Shown: one piece after another, positions 53,890 to 64,000 of the stretch
How positions within the stretch are numbered: position 1 is the stretch's first letter
Layout: every line of letters begins with the position of its first letter
Source: Galeopsis tetrahit
Lineage: Eukaryota > Streptophyta > Magnoliopsida > Lamiales > Lamiaceae
Reading direction: 5' to 3'
DNA length: 64,000 bases
Assembly: GCA_963675135.1 (NCBI GenBank)
Contig: OY776124.1
Location: 21,698,066 to 21,762,065 of the forward strand
Made by a program: the position numbers and the translations under genes
Notes under the pieces: model-generated
Databases searched by the model: none
What the model saw: the letters and a program-made list of their open reading frames with translations, nothing else
Told to the model about the DNA's origin: nothing

Positions 53890-54796
53890 CAATGTACTAA
53901 CCAGACAGGTACATGCCTAAGAAGAAAGGAGAAACAGACAAGTTACCACAAAAAGAGCAGAGCACTCGTCCACTCACTCAAACAGACAGGTATACAAGGT
54001 CAGACAAGATGACCAAACAACCCAATGAGGAAGCTGGTAAAGCTGAGGGTAATACTAAGAGGATAAACATTTAAGGGGGAATCTATGATTTCTTAAAGAG
54101 CCTTATGTTGACTCTTAAGTTTGATAAAAGTCATCTTGTTCGAAACCTTGAACATTACTTTAGATTGATATTCATCTTATTTATCTTACTCGACTGCCGG
54201 TATCTCACCTAATCTGTCGCACAAGATAATACAGGTTCAAGTAGTCGTTCGATGTTCAAAGTAGACAAGAACAGTCGAAGGGGGAACTCATCTTGTGTGC
54301 TTGAGTCTACTCGTCTGTTATGAATAGACTCGAACAGACAAGATAAGTCTTCTTATGATTTAAATACTCTAAGTGTTTAAACAATACGAATTAAGGATAT
54401 AAATGTAATTTGTTAAATGAAAATTTTGAAAACCCTAGAATTGGATTTATACACTCCAGTTAATGAGGTGTATATACCCAGTTCGCGCCAAAACTCTACT
54501 ATGCTAGGTCAGATGAGTACACTCCTCGAATCCTACCAATAGAAGGGGCGGATTTCAAAACTATACAATAACAAATCACGTAATATTCTCGATTCCGTAA
54601 AACTGAATTTCAAAGGACTTTCATATCTGTCCATTGGATCAGACTTTTCGATCTCAACCATTGATTCAAAACTCAAGGTTTTAACAAAACCCATACTATT
54701 CCTTCATAACTGCTTACAATTTCTAAAACTCTTGATTTTCATAACTTCTCAAGCATTCAAAATTCCAAACCTCTCAATTTACATAACCGCTTCATT
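53890..54796. other. Spacer between pol and the extra ORF of element B
   Basis: About 900 bp without a long frame. It begins right after the pol stop and includes CAGACAAG-type repeated words and an AAGGGGGAATC tract at about 54071 and AGGGGGAACT at about 54280, resembling extra polypurine tracts. Repeated polypurine tracts in this position are described for Sireviruses. How the downstream ORF is expressed is not visible; a spliced subgenomic mRNA is one possibility. Confidence 0.5.
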
Positions 54797-57700
54797 ATGT
54801 CAATCGTTTCGATATTCGATGCTCACACTAACATGCAGGCAAGGTTTGATTTAGGGAAGTATGCTACCGAAGGCAAGGTGCATGTGGAAAGATCAGTGTT
54901 TTTCAAAGGAAATCACACCGATGACAACAAAGAAATCCTTATGAAATGTTGGAGATGCGGTTTAAGACCTTATTTGGAGGCATTTCCTAAAGTTGTGCTT
55001 GAAGAGGAGGTGTTAGAATTTTATGCTACAGCCACTCGACAAGGCGACTCGATTGAAGCCTTTGTGGGTAGAAGGCGAGTAGAAATTACTCGTGAGTTCT
55101 TGACTGAATCGTTGAAGTTACCATCCGGATCGATAGATATCGAAAGATATGCTGAAGGACAAGAACTTAAATATCTCAGTATATTTTGTGGAAAGAAGCT
55201 GAAATTAAATCGTGATGGAAAGATCCCAGCAGTAAAGAAGAATCAATTGCTCGACAAATTCAAGACTTTGTTGGATATTTCCTCAAAGATGTTGCTTGGA
55301 GTCACTGGGAGTTTTGACTCTGTGACACTTCAAAAAGCAAGAGTGATGGCCGTCATCCATGATGGCATCACTGAAGGAAACTGGACTAAGCTCTTCCTGG
55401 ATAGATTGATGCATTTTAAGAAGAAGGTGGAAGTCGACACCAGTACAGTCAACTGGGTTGTGTCTGCGAATGTGAGTTTCGGAAATAAGTTAAGTATCAT
55501 CCTACCCATCTTGTTGCCGAACAAAAGTAGTTGGAGTAAAGGCAAGCCATTCCACCCTCTCAAACATTATCTAAAGAAGGAGGCACTAGCAAAGCAAGCG
55601 GCTGGTAGAACTGCTGCTTCCAGACAAGTTTATATCAATCCAGACAACGCTATGTGGGAAGCTGCCTCATCTAGTTCTGAGGAAGACGAGTCAGGCAGTG
55701 GAAATTCTGAGGAAGTTGAAGCTGGAACTAGTGGTAGACTAGTTCAGTATGGGCAAGAGGAGGCTATGATTGAGGCTGTAGGAGATTCGGAAGAAACTCA
55801 CTCGGACAAGGAGCCTGAGAAGAAAGAGGAAGAGTTGCAAGTTTATCGACTGGTGCGAGTTGAGTCGAGTCCATCACCAGACAAGTCGAGTGCGGAAAAG
55901 GTTGGTGCTTCTTCCCGAGCTTTGTTAATTCCTCTCTCTCTCCCCGTCAAAACCAAGGCCAGATCACTTCGATCTCATGCCAAACCTGCACCCAAAACCT
56001 CATCAGTGTTGGTAGTGCAACCACTAAGAGCCAACATAACCCCACACACTACTATATTCGATACAGTTGATACTTCTACAACTGTCGAACCAAACCTAGC
56101 CTCATCAAAGCCCTCAGAAACCACCATCCAAATTCCTTTTACCTCAACAGAAAATGTTGAACCTCTCAACCCGTCTATTTCAGAAACCCCACTAGTTGCC
56201 ACTGCAACAACTGAGACAGGGACCTTACCTGCTCAGAACCCTTCTGAAATTAGATTCGAATCCCTCGTCTATTACCCGATGTGTTTAAGAGAGAAGAGGA
56301 TTCATTCAAGAGTCAGCAATAATTTAAGGACGAAGCTCTCGTCTATTGAGATAGACACTACTTCTGAGCAATTTGAGAAACTTCTAAGGATATGCACATG
56401 GGTTGCATTGAAGAAGGCCCCGACTGAAGATCTGTTTGAAGTCATCATAGGAATGGGTGGAATCTCCAATTTTCAATATTGGGAGATGGAGCAGAAGGAG
56501 AACAGTGGAGTTCAGGACCACTCCGAATTATTTCCAGACCATGTCCTAACAGCTCTTGTGAAGAAGATGCTGAATATTTCAGATGACGTTCTGTCTTCTC
56601 AACACGTGTTTGATATTGGTATTCAAACGGATCTACTGGAAGAAGAGTTGAAAGCTGAAACTGTTGAAGCTGGTATTCAAACTTCAGATCAATCAGAAGA
56701 TGATGTTGGGAGTGTTGAAGAAGAAGACAACAACTTGATCGAACTTGGTGAAGAAGATGATGAGTTTGTTGAAGCCATCATGTTTAATGAAGATGAGTTA
56801 ACTGAGAAGGATAGTGAAGCTGTTGTTGCTGAGACTCAATCTACTACTCATGTTTTTCCACAAGGCTTTATAGATGAGTTGAAGACGGACTTAAAGGAAG
56901 TAGTGAAGTCGTCTATCGATGTGTTCTTGGAATCAAAACTGAAAGGAGTCTTGGTGGAACAAAATCAGTCACTAGTTGACAGCTCCAGAGAATTGATAGT
57001 TGGAGAAGTCAATAAAATGGATTCTACTTTTCGACCAGAAATGTATACTCAAATCGAAGATTTCTTGAAAAGACAAGTTGACTACTTGAAGAAAAGGTCA
57101 GTTAATTTTGCTAGATCATTAGCTGAAGAGTCAAGCAAAATGGAAAGGCTCTATAGAGTTAAAATCGAGATAGCAGATGAGCAAAGGCGTGAAGCACAAG
57201 ATCAGTTGGTGCAAGCCAGGAAGCTTCTACGAGATATGTCTGAGGAAAACAGAATGCTTAGGTTGACTGCTACTCATTTCAAGACTGAATTAGATCTGTC
57301 TACTCAAAAGCTAGAGCTAGTTGCTACTAAACTAGACAAGATGAGTCAGGACAAGACACATCAAAGACAGATTGAGATAGCTTCAGAAGCAATGATGGAA
57401 GCTATGAAAGAAGAAATGACTCGATTTACTAGTCTATTCACTCTTAAGGCAAGTGATGAAGCCAAAAAGGGGGAAGAGACAAGTAGAGTTATTATTGTTG
57501 CTGAAAAATCTAGTGCTGATCCTGAAGTCAAGGCTGTTGCGTCTGCGATAGAAGAGTTAAGAAGGCCCAAGAGAGGAAGGCTGGTCAAGACAGCTGATAT
57601 TGAACAAGCTAAGGCTGATGAAGCAAGACAGGTGAAAGGCAAAGGTATTGCTTCTCCTGAGGTTCAGACCAGACAAGTCAAGAGAAAGCTTGTTCTAGAG

Positions 57701-58264
57701 AAAAAGAAAGAAGAATTAGGTGACATCCTAGCTGATATTGGTGATGAAGAAGTTGAAGCTCTTCATAAGAAGCTAAAGCTGGAGGATGATCGTTATGCTA
57801 ATAAGAAATTATTAGGAAAGCATATCAAGATGTTGCTGAAGTTGAAAGCTGATCCTGATCTAGTGGAAGATGCCTACATTGATAATTTCATTGACAGTGA
57901 ACATAGAGATGCATGGTTCAAAGTCAAGATGAAGTGGGAGCTGGATCATTGGATTATTCGCAAGTTTGGAGATCCAGATAGCAGAGAAGAGTTATACGCG
58001 ATTTATGATAAGTTCATGGAAACACAAGATCAGAATTTATGGAACTTAATCATGAGGATTGCAACTGCTGTAAGTTTTAATATTCTTGTTCCTATTTTTC
58101 CAAAATGGATCACTCCGATGTTAGGTTCTGGAAAGAGGATCGACTTCAACAAGATTAAGAGGTTTGAAGAAGACCTACTGGATAAAGAGAAGATCGAGAC
58201 TGAGGAACATATGACAGTAATTCACAAAAGGCTACTCGATGCTTTTGGTGTTCCAAATTCTTAA
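54797..58264 (+). CDS. Extra (post-pol) ORF protein of Sirevirus-type element B
   Basis: 1,155 codons without interruption, sense orientation. Residues about 1-270 look globular, with CWRCGLRPYLEAFPKVVL, VLEFYATATRQGD and VGRRRVEITREFL, resembling the 'putative plant transposon protein' domain. About 280-480 is Ser/Glu/Pro-rich and disordered. About 485-690 has a short ordered part (RFESLVYYPMCLREKRIHSR) then acidic sequence. About 690-870 is a strong coiled coil (VDYLKKRSVNFARSLAEE onward). About 880-985 is Lys/Glu/Ala-rich and basic. The last 170 residues are globular and conserved with element A (WELDHWIIRKFGDPDS, NILVPIFPKW). No signal peptide or membrane helix is seen, which argues against an envelope. 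Function unknown; nuclear import, chromatin tethering or RNA binding are guesses from the coiled coil and basic tracts. Confidence 0.85.
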   Translation: MSIVSIFDAHTNMQARFDLGKYATEGKVHVERSVFFKGNHTDDNKEILMKCWRCGLRPYLEAFPKVVLEEEVLEFYATATRQGDSIEAFVGRRRVEITREFLTESLKLPSGSIDIERYAEGQELKYLSIFCGKKLKLNRDGKIPAVKKNQLLDKFKTLLDISSKMLLGVTGSFDSVTLQKARVMAVIHDGITEGNWTKLFLDRLMHFKKKVEVDTSTVNWVVSANVSFGNKLSIILPILLPNKSSWSKGKPFHPLKHYLKKEALAKQAAGRTAASRQVYINPDNAMWEAASSSSEEDESGSGNSEEVEAGTSGRLVQYGQEEAMIEAVGDSEETHSDKEPEKKEEELQVYRLVRVESSPSPDKSSAEKVGASSRALLIPLSLPVKTKARSLRSHAKPAPKTSSVLVVQPLRANITPHTTIFDTVDTSTTVEPNLASSKPSETTIQIPFTSTENVEPLNPSISETPLVATATTETGTLPAQNPSEIRFESLVYYPMCLREKRIHSRVSNNLRTKLSSIEIDTTSEQFEKLLRICTWVALKKAPTEDLFEVIIGMGGISNFQYWEMEQKENSGVQDHSELFPDHVLTALVKKMLNISDDVLSSQHVFDIGIQTDLLEEELKAETVEAGIQTSDQSEDDVGSVEEEDNNLIELGEEDDEFVEAIMFNEDELTEKDSEAVVAETQSTTHVFPQGFIDELKTDLKEVVKSSIDVFLESKLKGVLVEQNQSLVDSSRELIVGEVNKMDSTFRPEMYTQIEDFLKRQVDYLKKRSVNFARSLAEESSKMERLYRVKIEIADEQRREAQDQLVQARKLLRDMSEENRMLRLTATHFKTELDLSTQKLELVATKLDKMSQDKTHQRQIEIASEAMMEAMKEEMTRFTSLFTLKASDEAKKGEETSRVIIVAEKSSADPEVKAVASAIEELRRPKRGRLVKTADIEQAKADEARQVKGKGIASPEVQTRQVKRKLVLEKKKEELGDILADIGDEEVEALHKKLKLEDDRYANKKLLGKHIKMLLKLKADPDLVEDAYIDNFIDSEHRDAWFKVKMKWELDHWIIRKFGDPDSREELYAIYDKFMETQDQNLWNLIMRIATAVSFNILVPIFPKWITPMLGSGKRIDFNKIKRFEEDLLDKEKIETEEHMTVIHKRLLDAFGVPNS

Positions 58265-58435
58265 GAAGGTACTTTATTTGATTAGAATGTTACTTAGTTT
58301 TTTTTATTAAGTATGTGTAATATCTACTGATCTTATTTGAAGAAATGAAAAGATAACAACTTTTAGTGTTTAAGACAAGATAACTACTTAACTAGTCTAC
58401 TATTGTGAAAAGATTCAAGTAGTTTTGGCTTCATC

Positions 58436-58449
58436 AAAAAGGGGGAAAT
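58436..58449 (+). other. Polypurine tract of element B
   Basis: AAAAAGGGGGAAAT directly before the 3' LTR, within GGCTTCATCAAAAAGGGGGA. It primes plus-strand synthesis. The same context recurs before the LTRs of elements A and C. Confidence 0.95.
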
Positions 58450-59788
58450 TGTTGGGATATGAATTCTAAAGACAAGTCCTAAATGATGAAAAGATAAGAT
58501 AAGTTTTGATAAGCCAAAAAGTAGACTTGAATATTTTCTAAGTGTTGACTAAACTAGTCTAGCTATGAAGTCATCTTGAGCAGATCAGTAGAGTTCACAC
58601 GACAAGTACTAGTTCACACGACAAGTACTAGTTCACAAGACAAGTACTAGTTCACAAGACAAGTAATAGTTTCAAAATATAAGTATGAAAGAAAAAGACA
58701 AGTACAGTTTATAAGTACTTTGTATACTTGATAGGTTTTATATTGAGCTATTTGATCGGATGTATAGAAGCTCATGTTTCGTTTATATTCTTTGTATAGT
58801 TTCTAAGATGACTAAGCTATAGAGCTTAAAGTAATGTAATAGTCTTGTTAGGATTAGATAATAGGACTAGATTAGTTCTATGATGAAATATGAAGAAGAA
58901 GTCTACTGCACAAGATAAGTAGAAGAAGAAGTCTACTACTGGAGAACAAGATAGGTGCGCAAAACTACAAGACAAGACGAGAAGAACTAATGAGTTAGTT
59001 ACAGAAGTGCGTATTGAAGATAAAGATTAAAGAGTTAGTTAACGAATAACTAATTAACTGAAGAAATGCGTGGATGGATAAGAAGAATCAGTTATAAGTT
59101 AGTTTTCAAGAAAGGTTGTTACACAACTGAAAGTTCTTGAAATTAAAGTCTATAAATGCCGTAAGGTATTGGTCGATTAGAGACTACTGATACTACTATA
59201 TACTGAAGCATTATTGAAGATTCAAGTAAAGCAAATACTCTCAGAGGTTGAAGTACAGAAAGTGAAGTTACACAAGACAAGTGAAGATCGAAGAAGGCTA
59301 CTACTGAACGAAGAAAAGTTTTATTTTTGTTTTACTGTTTCAAGTTGCTAGTTACTTGTAAAATAGCTAGTTAGATCGAAGAGGCACTTGGTAGTGTTTT
59401 CGAGAAGATATAAGTCTTATATCTTGGGACTTAAAATCACAAGACTACTCGATTGGAAGAGTAATAAATTTCACAACTGTGTTTGTGAGAGTGGATGTAG
59501 ACAAGTTGTCGAACCACTATAAAATCGTTGTGTGTTGATTTACTTTCTTGTTTGTTTAATTGCTTAATTGATTAATTGCCTATCTAAACAAGACAAGTAG
59601 AGTGTTCATAACAATAGTTCGAATTACGAATATAAGTTGAGTATAAATTTGATTGGGCTCATTGTTAATCTGATAAATTCCGCATTACGTATTCTGATAT
59701 ATTGAAAGATTTTTAAAAGTCTATTCACCCCTCCCCTCTAGACTTTTACTAGCTTACTCAATATTATTAACTCAACTTGGGACCAACA
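58450..59788 (+). repeat. 3' LTR of Sirevirus-type element B
   Basis: 1,339 bp, TGTTGGGATATG to GGGACCAACA, followed by the ATTGT target duplication. About 17 substitutions distinguish it from the 5' LTR. With the commonly used grass LTR rate of 1.3e-8 per site per year, that suggests an insertion about half a million years ago; the rate for this plant is unknown. Confidence 0.96.
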
Positions 59789-59793
59789 ATTGT

Positions 59794-60034
59794 TTTTTAA
59801 TCTAAATCTTTTTTAAAAAATACTATACAAATTTAAAAAATTATAAAATGACACCTCCTTTTTTTTTTTTAATTTACAAAATTGATATACGAGAATCAAT
59901 TCTTTGAATATTTTCATTAGAAAATCAATTGATATATATATTGGCATATGGAATTGAAGATATAATATAATATTATTATTATATTATAATATCTATATCT
60001 ATCCTAAAATATATCTACACAGTATTATTCTAAC
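59794..60034 (+). repeat. Remainder of the 240-bp repeat unit after Sirevirus B
   Basis: It resumes the unit broken at 46548 (TACTATACAAATTT, AGAATCAATTCTTTGAATAT) and then runs into AT-rich sequence until the next LTR at 60035. Confidence 0.65.
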
Positions 60035-61761
60035 TGTTGGTCCTAAAAGGAGTATATAACAAGTGTATGGGGGGGGGGAGGGGAATACACTTGTATGCAA
60101 TTTCTTTTTGAAAACTTGATCAAACCAGTCTTCAGCAAGGTTGTCCTGGACAACTCTACTGATATAATTAACTCCTCTAAGATAATCAAACTACTAAGTA
60201 CTATTGAGTACTTAGTTGAATAACTATCTAAGTGAGTTATATGTGCGGAATTAGTGGTTGGCCCTTCGTTTAAACTCCTTTTAATTCTAAAATTATTTTA
60301 ACAGTTTATCCAGTTCAGGGAACTTGTCCAAATCAGATTTTTGCACAGTTTGTGATATGTATCCTTGAAAGTCTAGTTTGTGTGCAGTGTTGAATATATG
60401 TAAAGTACTTTGAATGTAAATCAACACAAAGGTTTATAGTGATTCCGAGACTCAAGCTCCTACATCCACTTTCCCTGATTTAACAAGATAATTCCTTCAC
60501 TTTTGGAATTAACTTATTTTATAGTGCCAAGGTGCACCTGATCAACCACACCACTCCTTGGTGCCTTGATCCCTAGGATGTCTAGAGTCCTTGTACCCTT
60601 TCTCAACTCAGAACTGAACTGTTCTTCTCTCAACAGTTAGTTCCTTCCACTTCTACTACTACAACCTTCTCACTTTCTCACTTGAAAGATATAAGGGTTT
60701 AAGTAAGGTTCCAACTAATGAGATATCCTTTACAATGAAGATCAGTGTATAAGGATAGGATATCTCTCTAAGCTTTGTATGGATATACAATGGGGTTCAG
60801 CTTAGAATAAAGTGTATGAAGACTAAGAATGTCTTTTGAGAGCTTGAAAGCACTTGTTAACTTGTAGGATAGTTGGATGTGTTGAGGTTTCTTCAAATGG
60901 TCTTCACACTTCTGTATTTATAGATAAATTTGAGGATTTTCCTGTTGGAGAGGCAGCCTCAAATGTCTATAAATGTCTTCCTTGAAATCTTCAAACTGGA
61001 AGACAGATTCTGATAGTGACATATCCTTAACTTGGGAAATAAACGAATGTAACCACTTTGTCTTCATTCTGCAACACTTTTCCCAAGGTCTGACTTCAAG
61101 ATTCACTTGTTCAATCATGGACATGGCTTCTGATGATTAGTCCTATGATATAGACAATATTCCTTATCTCTTGGACAACTCTGCTTATCAGTTTCAGCAG
61201 AGTTCACTTATCAGCAGGATTGGCATGCTCTCTTCAGATGATTTGGCTCTTTCTCTTTCTTTGAATGTCTCTATGCATCCTTAGATTGGATCTTGTTCTT
61301 TCATGACATAGAGTAGTTGTCTTTGACCATATCAACACAGTTGGGATCATTTAGACATGGTTCTGGTACAAGTGTGCTGAGACAACTCTCCTGGACAAAT
61401 CTCTTGAGCCAAAATGCTTTAGCAGGTTGTGTCTAGATGATGCATTTGTTATGCTTGATCTTCAGAAAGATTGTCCCACAATCCATTCACTCTTGATCAG
61501 CATACTTGTCTATTCAGCAGACTTGGGACACATTTCACTTGAGCCTTGAGGGGACTTGTTCTTAATAGAGTTTAAAGCATATGTTCCCCCTCAACTAGTG
61601 CATCTATTCATCTAAGAGCTGCCTAACATATCAACTTCTCTACTTGTCTTAGTCTACATGTTCCAACAGTCTTGGACCATGTTCATTAATCTTGACTTAT
61701 CTATTTGGCATGTCTCAGGGGGGTTTTGGTATCTTAATCAAAACTCATTTTATTCCCAACA
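60035..61761 (-). repeat. 3' LTR of Sirevirus-type element C
   Basis: 1,727 bp, longer than the LTRs of A and B and with little similarity outside the termini. A GGGGGGGGGGAGGGG run lies at about 60069-60084 (a C-run on the coding strand). Confidence 0.8.
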
Positions 61762-62267
61762 ATTTCCCCCTTTTGATGATGCCAAAACCTATATAATCTA
61801 TGCAAAGGTGATTGATTACACTTATTACATTCTACTACAGTGAAGATGACTGAGGTCAAGTTACTTGAAAGAAAAATGTGTTAGTGTATTTTCTGTTTTC
61901 ATTTGCATATAGGTTGATAAGTCAGACAAGTTAGGATTCAGTAATGTTGATTCAAAATGTGTTCAACTATCATTTAAATAAGAGATCATTACAGGCATTT
62001 TGATAGTTAAACAATCTTATCAGAGCATGGACATTACATTAGATCATAAAATGACTAAATTACATGATCAGAGCAATACTTAACAGAATATTCTATCAGA
62101 GCCTTAGTCTTTAAGTATCAGAACATCCTTTAAGTATCATAACATCAAGTCATTAGAGCACAACATATCAGCAGTCTTGATCAATTTCAGCATAGATGAT
62201 CAATTTCAACAAGTTATCAGTCAAGACATTCAGATTAGCAGAAAAGGGTCAAGATGACTTAGCCAGT

Positions 62268-64000
62268 TCAGAGATTATCTTCAGGAGGTGGCACCATCCC
62301 ATATTGTGCCCACACTCTCTTATTTAACTCCATGACCTCTTGATTAGTTCCCTTTGGTCCAAGTTCCATCCTGTTCAACCCCAGGATCTCAAGGAACTCT
62401 TTGAGGATTCTTGACTGATCAATCCATCCTTCCAGCTTTGGAGGCATGTAGATGATTAGCTTAGGGGCAGTGAATTCAACTCTTGCAATGTCAGCAACTG
62501 CAAGCAATTGTTGATATAATCCTTGTAGTACTCAATCATGAATTCAGTGAAAGAAGAGTTGACATCTTTTCCATTCCATCTGTCAATTACATAGTAGTCA
62601 TAGACAAACCCCCTCTTTGCCTCTTCCCAGGTATCATTCAGCTGTATTGGCACCCATTTATCCAAGTGTGGATATTTGGTATCCATGGGAATCAGTAGCT
62701 GTGGCTTTAGCTTGCTGTATGTAGCTCTTCTTCTTCTTGGTTTCTGGAAATCAGCCCTTCTCTTGTCTCTTGCTCTGTTGGCCTCTTCCATCAAATCCAT
62801 TCTTTCTTGGGCCCTCATCATGGCCAGCTTCTGTTGTGTTTCAAGGTCTTTGCCATACCCTTCTTGAAACAACTTTGATGGATCATACAGTGGCACAGTT
62901 GTCTTCTTCTTTGGTTGAGGTCCAAAGCCTTCTTCATATATAGCTCTTCAATGTTTTCAGCAGCTTTGGCACCTTCAGTAGACTTGGTCTTAGCAGACTT
63001 ATCTGTTTCAGAAGACTTTGCCTTTTCAGCAATCTTGGTCATTTCAGCAGATTTGACCTTTTCAGCAGCCTTAGGCTTCTCAGCAGTCTTGCTCTTCTTG
63101 GAGATAGGCTCTTCTTCCTCAATTCTGAACTCAAGAGGAAGTTCTAGGCTATTGGGGAAATCAGTGAATATCTCAGCCTTTCTTTTGTTTCCCTTGGCCT
63201 TCTTGATTTGCCCTCTAGTTTGGACACCTTCAGCACCTTTGTCCAAACCAGAACCTTCTCCTCCTGGCCTCTGCTGAAGCCTAGCTCTCTCTTCTTGTGC
63301 TGATGCCATAGAAGCCTTCATTGCTATGGCTAACTTCTCTTCTTCACCAAGATCTTCTAAGTTCAATACTGCTTGCTTTTTTCCCTTCTCTTCAGCAGCC
63401 TTTTCCTTGCCTTTATCTGAACCACCAATAACCAAGGCACCTTTAGCCCTTGCTCTTTCTCTTTCCCCCTTTTTGGCAGCATCAAAACACTGAGGTTTGA
63501 GCTCACTCATGGTTGTTGCCATCAGGGATTGGGCTAGGCTCAGATATTTTATCTCTTCTAGCATATATACATTCTCATCTTGTATATTCTGCATTCTGTC
63601 ACTGCTCAAGCTAAGGAAAGCTAGAACCGGCTTCATCTTTTGCTCAACAACCTCCTCCAAGGTTGCTTTCAGAGATGCATCAAGTTGGGCTTTAAGGAAC
63701 TCTATTCGGTTTGTTACAACACTTTCAGCAATGTTGGTCATAACTTCCTGAGAGAACTTTTCTGAAGCAGCTTTCACCATTGCCAGCCTCAACTCTTCAG
63801 CCCTTTTCTTTTGTAGAGCTGTTTTCTTTCCAAGGGTCTGCTTGGCAATTAGTCTAAGAGCTTTGACATTGGCATTGTGATTGTCTCTTAGCAATTTTTG
63901 TTCCTTCTTGACCTCCTCTGAGGTAGACTCCATGGTGGCTTTAGCTTTTTGAACCTCAGTGGAAATGGTTTGAAGACCAGATTCCACTCCACTTATCCTT
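62268..64000 (-). pseudogene. Extra (post-pol) ORF of Sirevirus-type element C, C-terminal part, two frameshifts
   Basis: The frame is open at the window edge. The first segment (64000-62818) is a coiled coil (EEVKKEQKLLRDNHNANVKA, KKRAEELRLAMVKAASEKF), then a long Lys/Ala/Glu-rich basic region with AEK.KSAE-type degenerate repeats (about 63110-62950). A frameshift near 62890 moves the frame to 62896-62456 (LYDPSKLFQEGYGKDLETQQ, VYDYYVIDRWNGKDVNSSF). A second near 62500 moves it to 62507-62268 (ADIARVEFTAPKLIIYMPPK). The order coiled coil, basic low-complexity, globular C terminus repeats that of elements A and B despite little sequence identity. Function unknown. Confidence 0.75.

Larger units (their letters stand above)
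46549..59788 (+). mobile_element. Complete Sirevirus-type Copia LTR retrotransposon (element B)
   Basis: 13,240 bp with perfect 5-bp target duplications ATTGT (46544-46548 and 59789-59793). The two LTRs are both 1,339 bp and differ at about 17 positions by eye (about 1.3%), with no indels. Order: LTR, primer binding site, gag, protease, integrase, RT, RNase H, a 1,155-codon extra ORF, polypurine tract, LTR. RT lying after integrase makes it Copia. The post-pol ORF, the AAAAAGGGGGAAAT tract and TGTTGG...CCAACA LTR ends fit the Sirevirus lineage. gag-pol has several stops and frameshifts; the extra ORF has none. Confidence 0.95.
60035..64000 (-). mobile_element. Sirevirus-type Copia element C, inverted, 3' part
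   Basis: On the minus strand: the C-terminal part of an extra post-pol ORF (window end to 62268), spacer, a polypurine tract (61774-61762, AAAAGGGGGAAAT, in GGCATCATCAAAAGGGGGAA) and a 3' LTR (61761-60035). LTR ends TGTTGGGAATAAAA and AGGACCAACA match the A and B style. The rest of the element lies right of the window. CTAAC (60030-60034) would be one target-duplication copy. Confidence 0.85.

Noticed and set aside
54797..58264. Calling the extra ORF an envelope gene
   Set aside because: No signal peptide, transmembrane helix or fusion-peptide-like segment is visible, so only the position supports it.

Overview
The window is nuclear DNA of a flowering plant, most likely a eudicot. The evidence is AT-rich non-coding sequence, genes with GT-AG introns, plant-specific SABATH and BAHD enzymes, and dense nested plant transposons (Sirevirus-type and other Copia elements, CACTA, Mutator-like, Stowaway and Harbinger-like elements). 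I cannot name the species.

Only three genes look like intact host genes: a four-exon SABATH carboxyl methyltransferase (9442-12050, +) and two single-exon paralogous BAHD acyltransferases (25561-26850, -, and 36286-37569, +). All three are small-molecule tailoring enzymes. The BAHD pair is divergently arranged, and about 9.4 kb of mostly transposon sequence separates the two genes. No other enzyme of a pathway is visible.

Layout. 1-5444: a nested stack in which a Sirevirus-type element (A, 3' part) sits in an inverted Copia element (A), which sits in a CACTA element whose right end is at 5444. 5611-7833: two non-autonomous Mutator-like elements, E1 and E2. 7843-12603: the SABATH gene and its flanks. 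12604-19146: a complete CACTA element with terminal inverted repeats and a 3-bp target duplication; it contains a TNP1-like relic and a third Mutator-like element, E3. 19193-20640: an old Copia pol relic. 20696-24477: a foldback-like element whose inverted ends are tandem arrays. 24540-25200: decayed repeats built on a TTGCACTTTTCA word. 25561-37569: the BAHD pair, with a palindromic MITE and a 6-kb Mutator-like element between them; that element carries a broken transposase, an antisense GRF zinc-finger gene and a Copia insertion. 37570-46543: small MITEs, a CACTA end and several tandem duplications and minisatellites. 46549-59788: a complete Sirevirus-type Copia element (B) with 1,339-bp LTRs, perfect ATTGT target duplications, a broken gag-pol and an uninterrupted 1,155-codon extra ORF after pol. 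60035-64000: a third Sirevirus-type element (C), inverted and cut by the window end.

The least explained structures are two. First, E1, E2 and E3 share an architecture of two tandem long hairpins with a GTCGACAA-type apex beside C-rich tandem repeats; the arm sequences differ between elements while each arm stays complementary to its partner. Second, the three Sirevirus-type elements carry long coiled-coil, basic proteins after pol whose function is unknown; in element B this reading frame is open although gag-pol is not. All positions, splice sites and divergence counts were read by eye; no database search was run.
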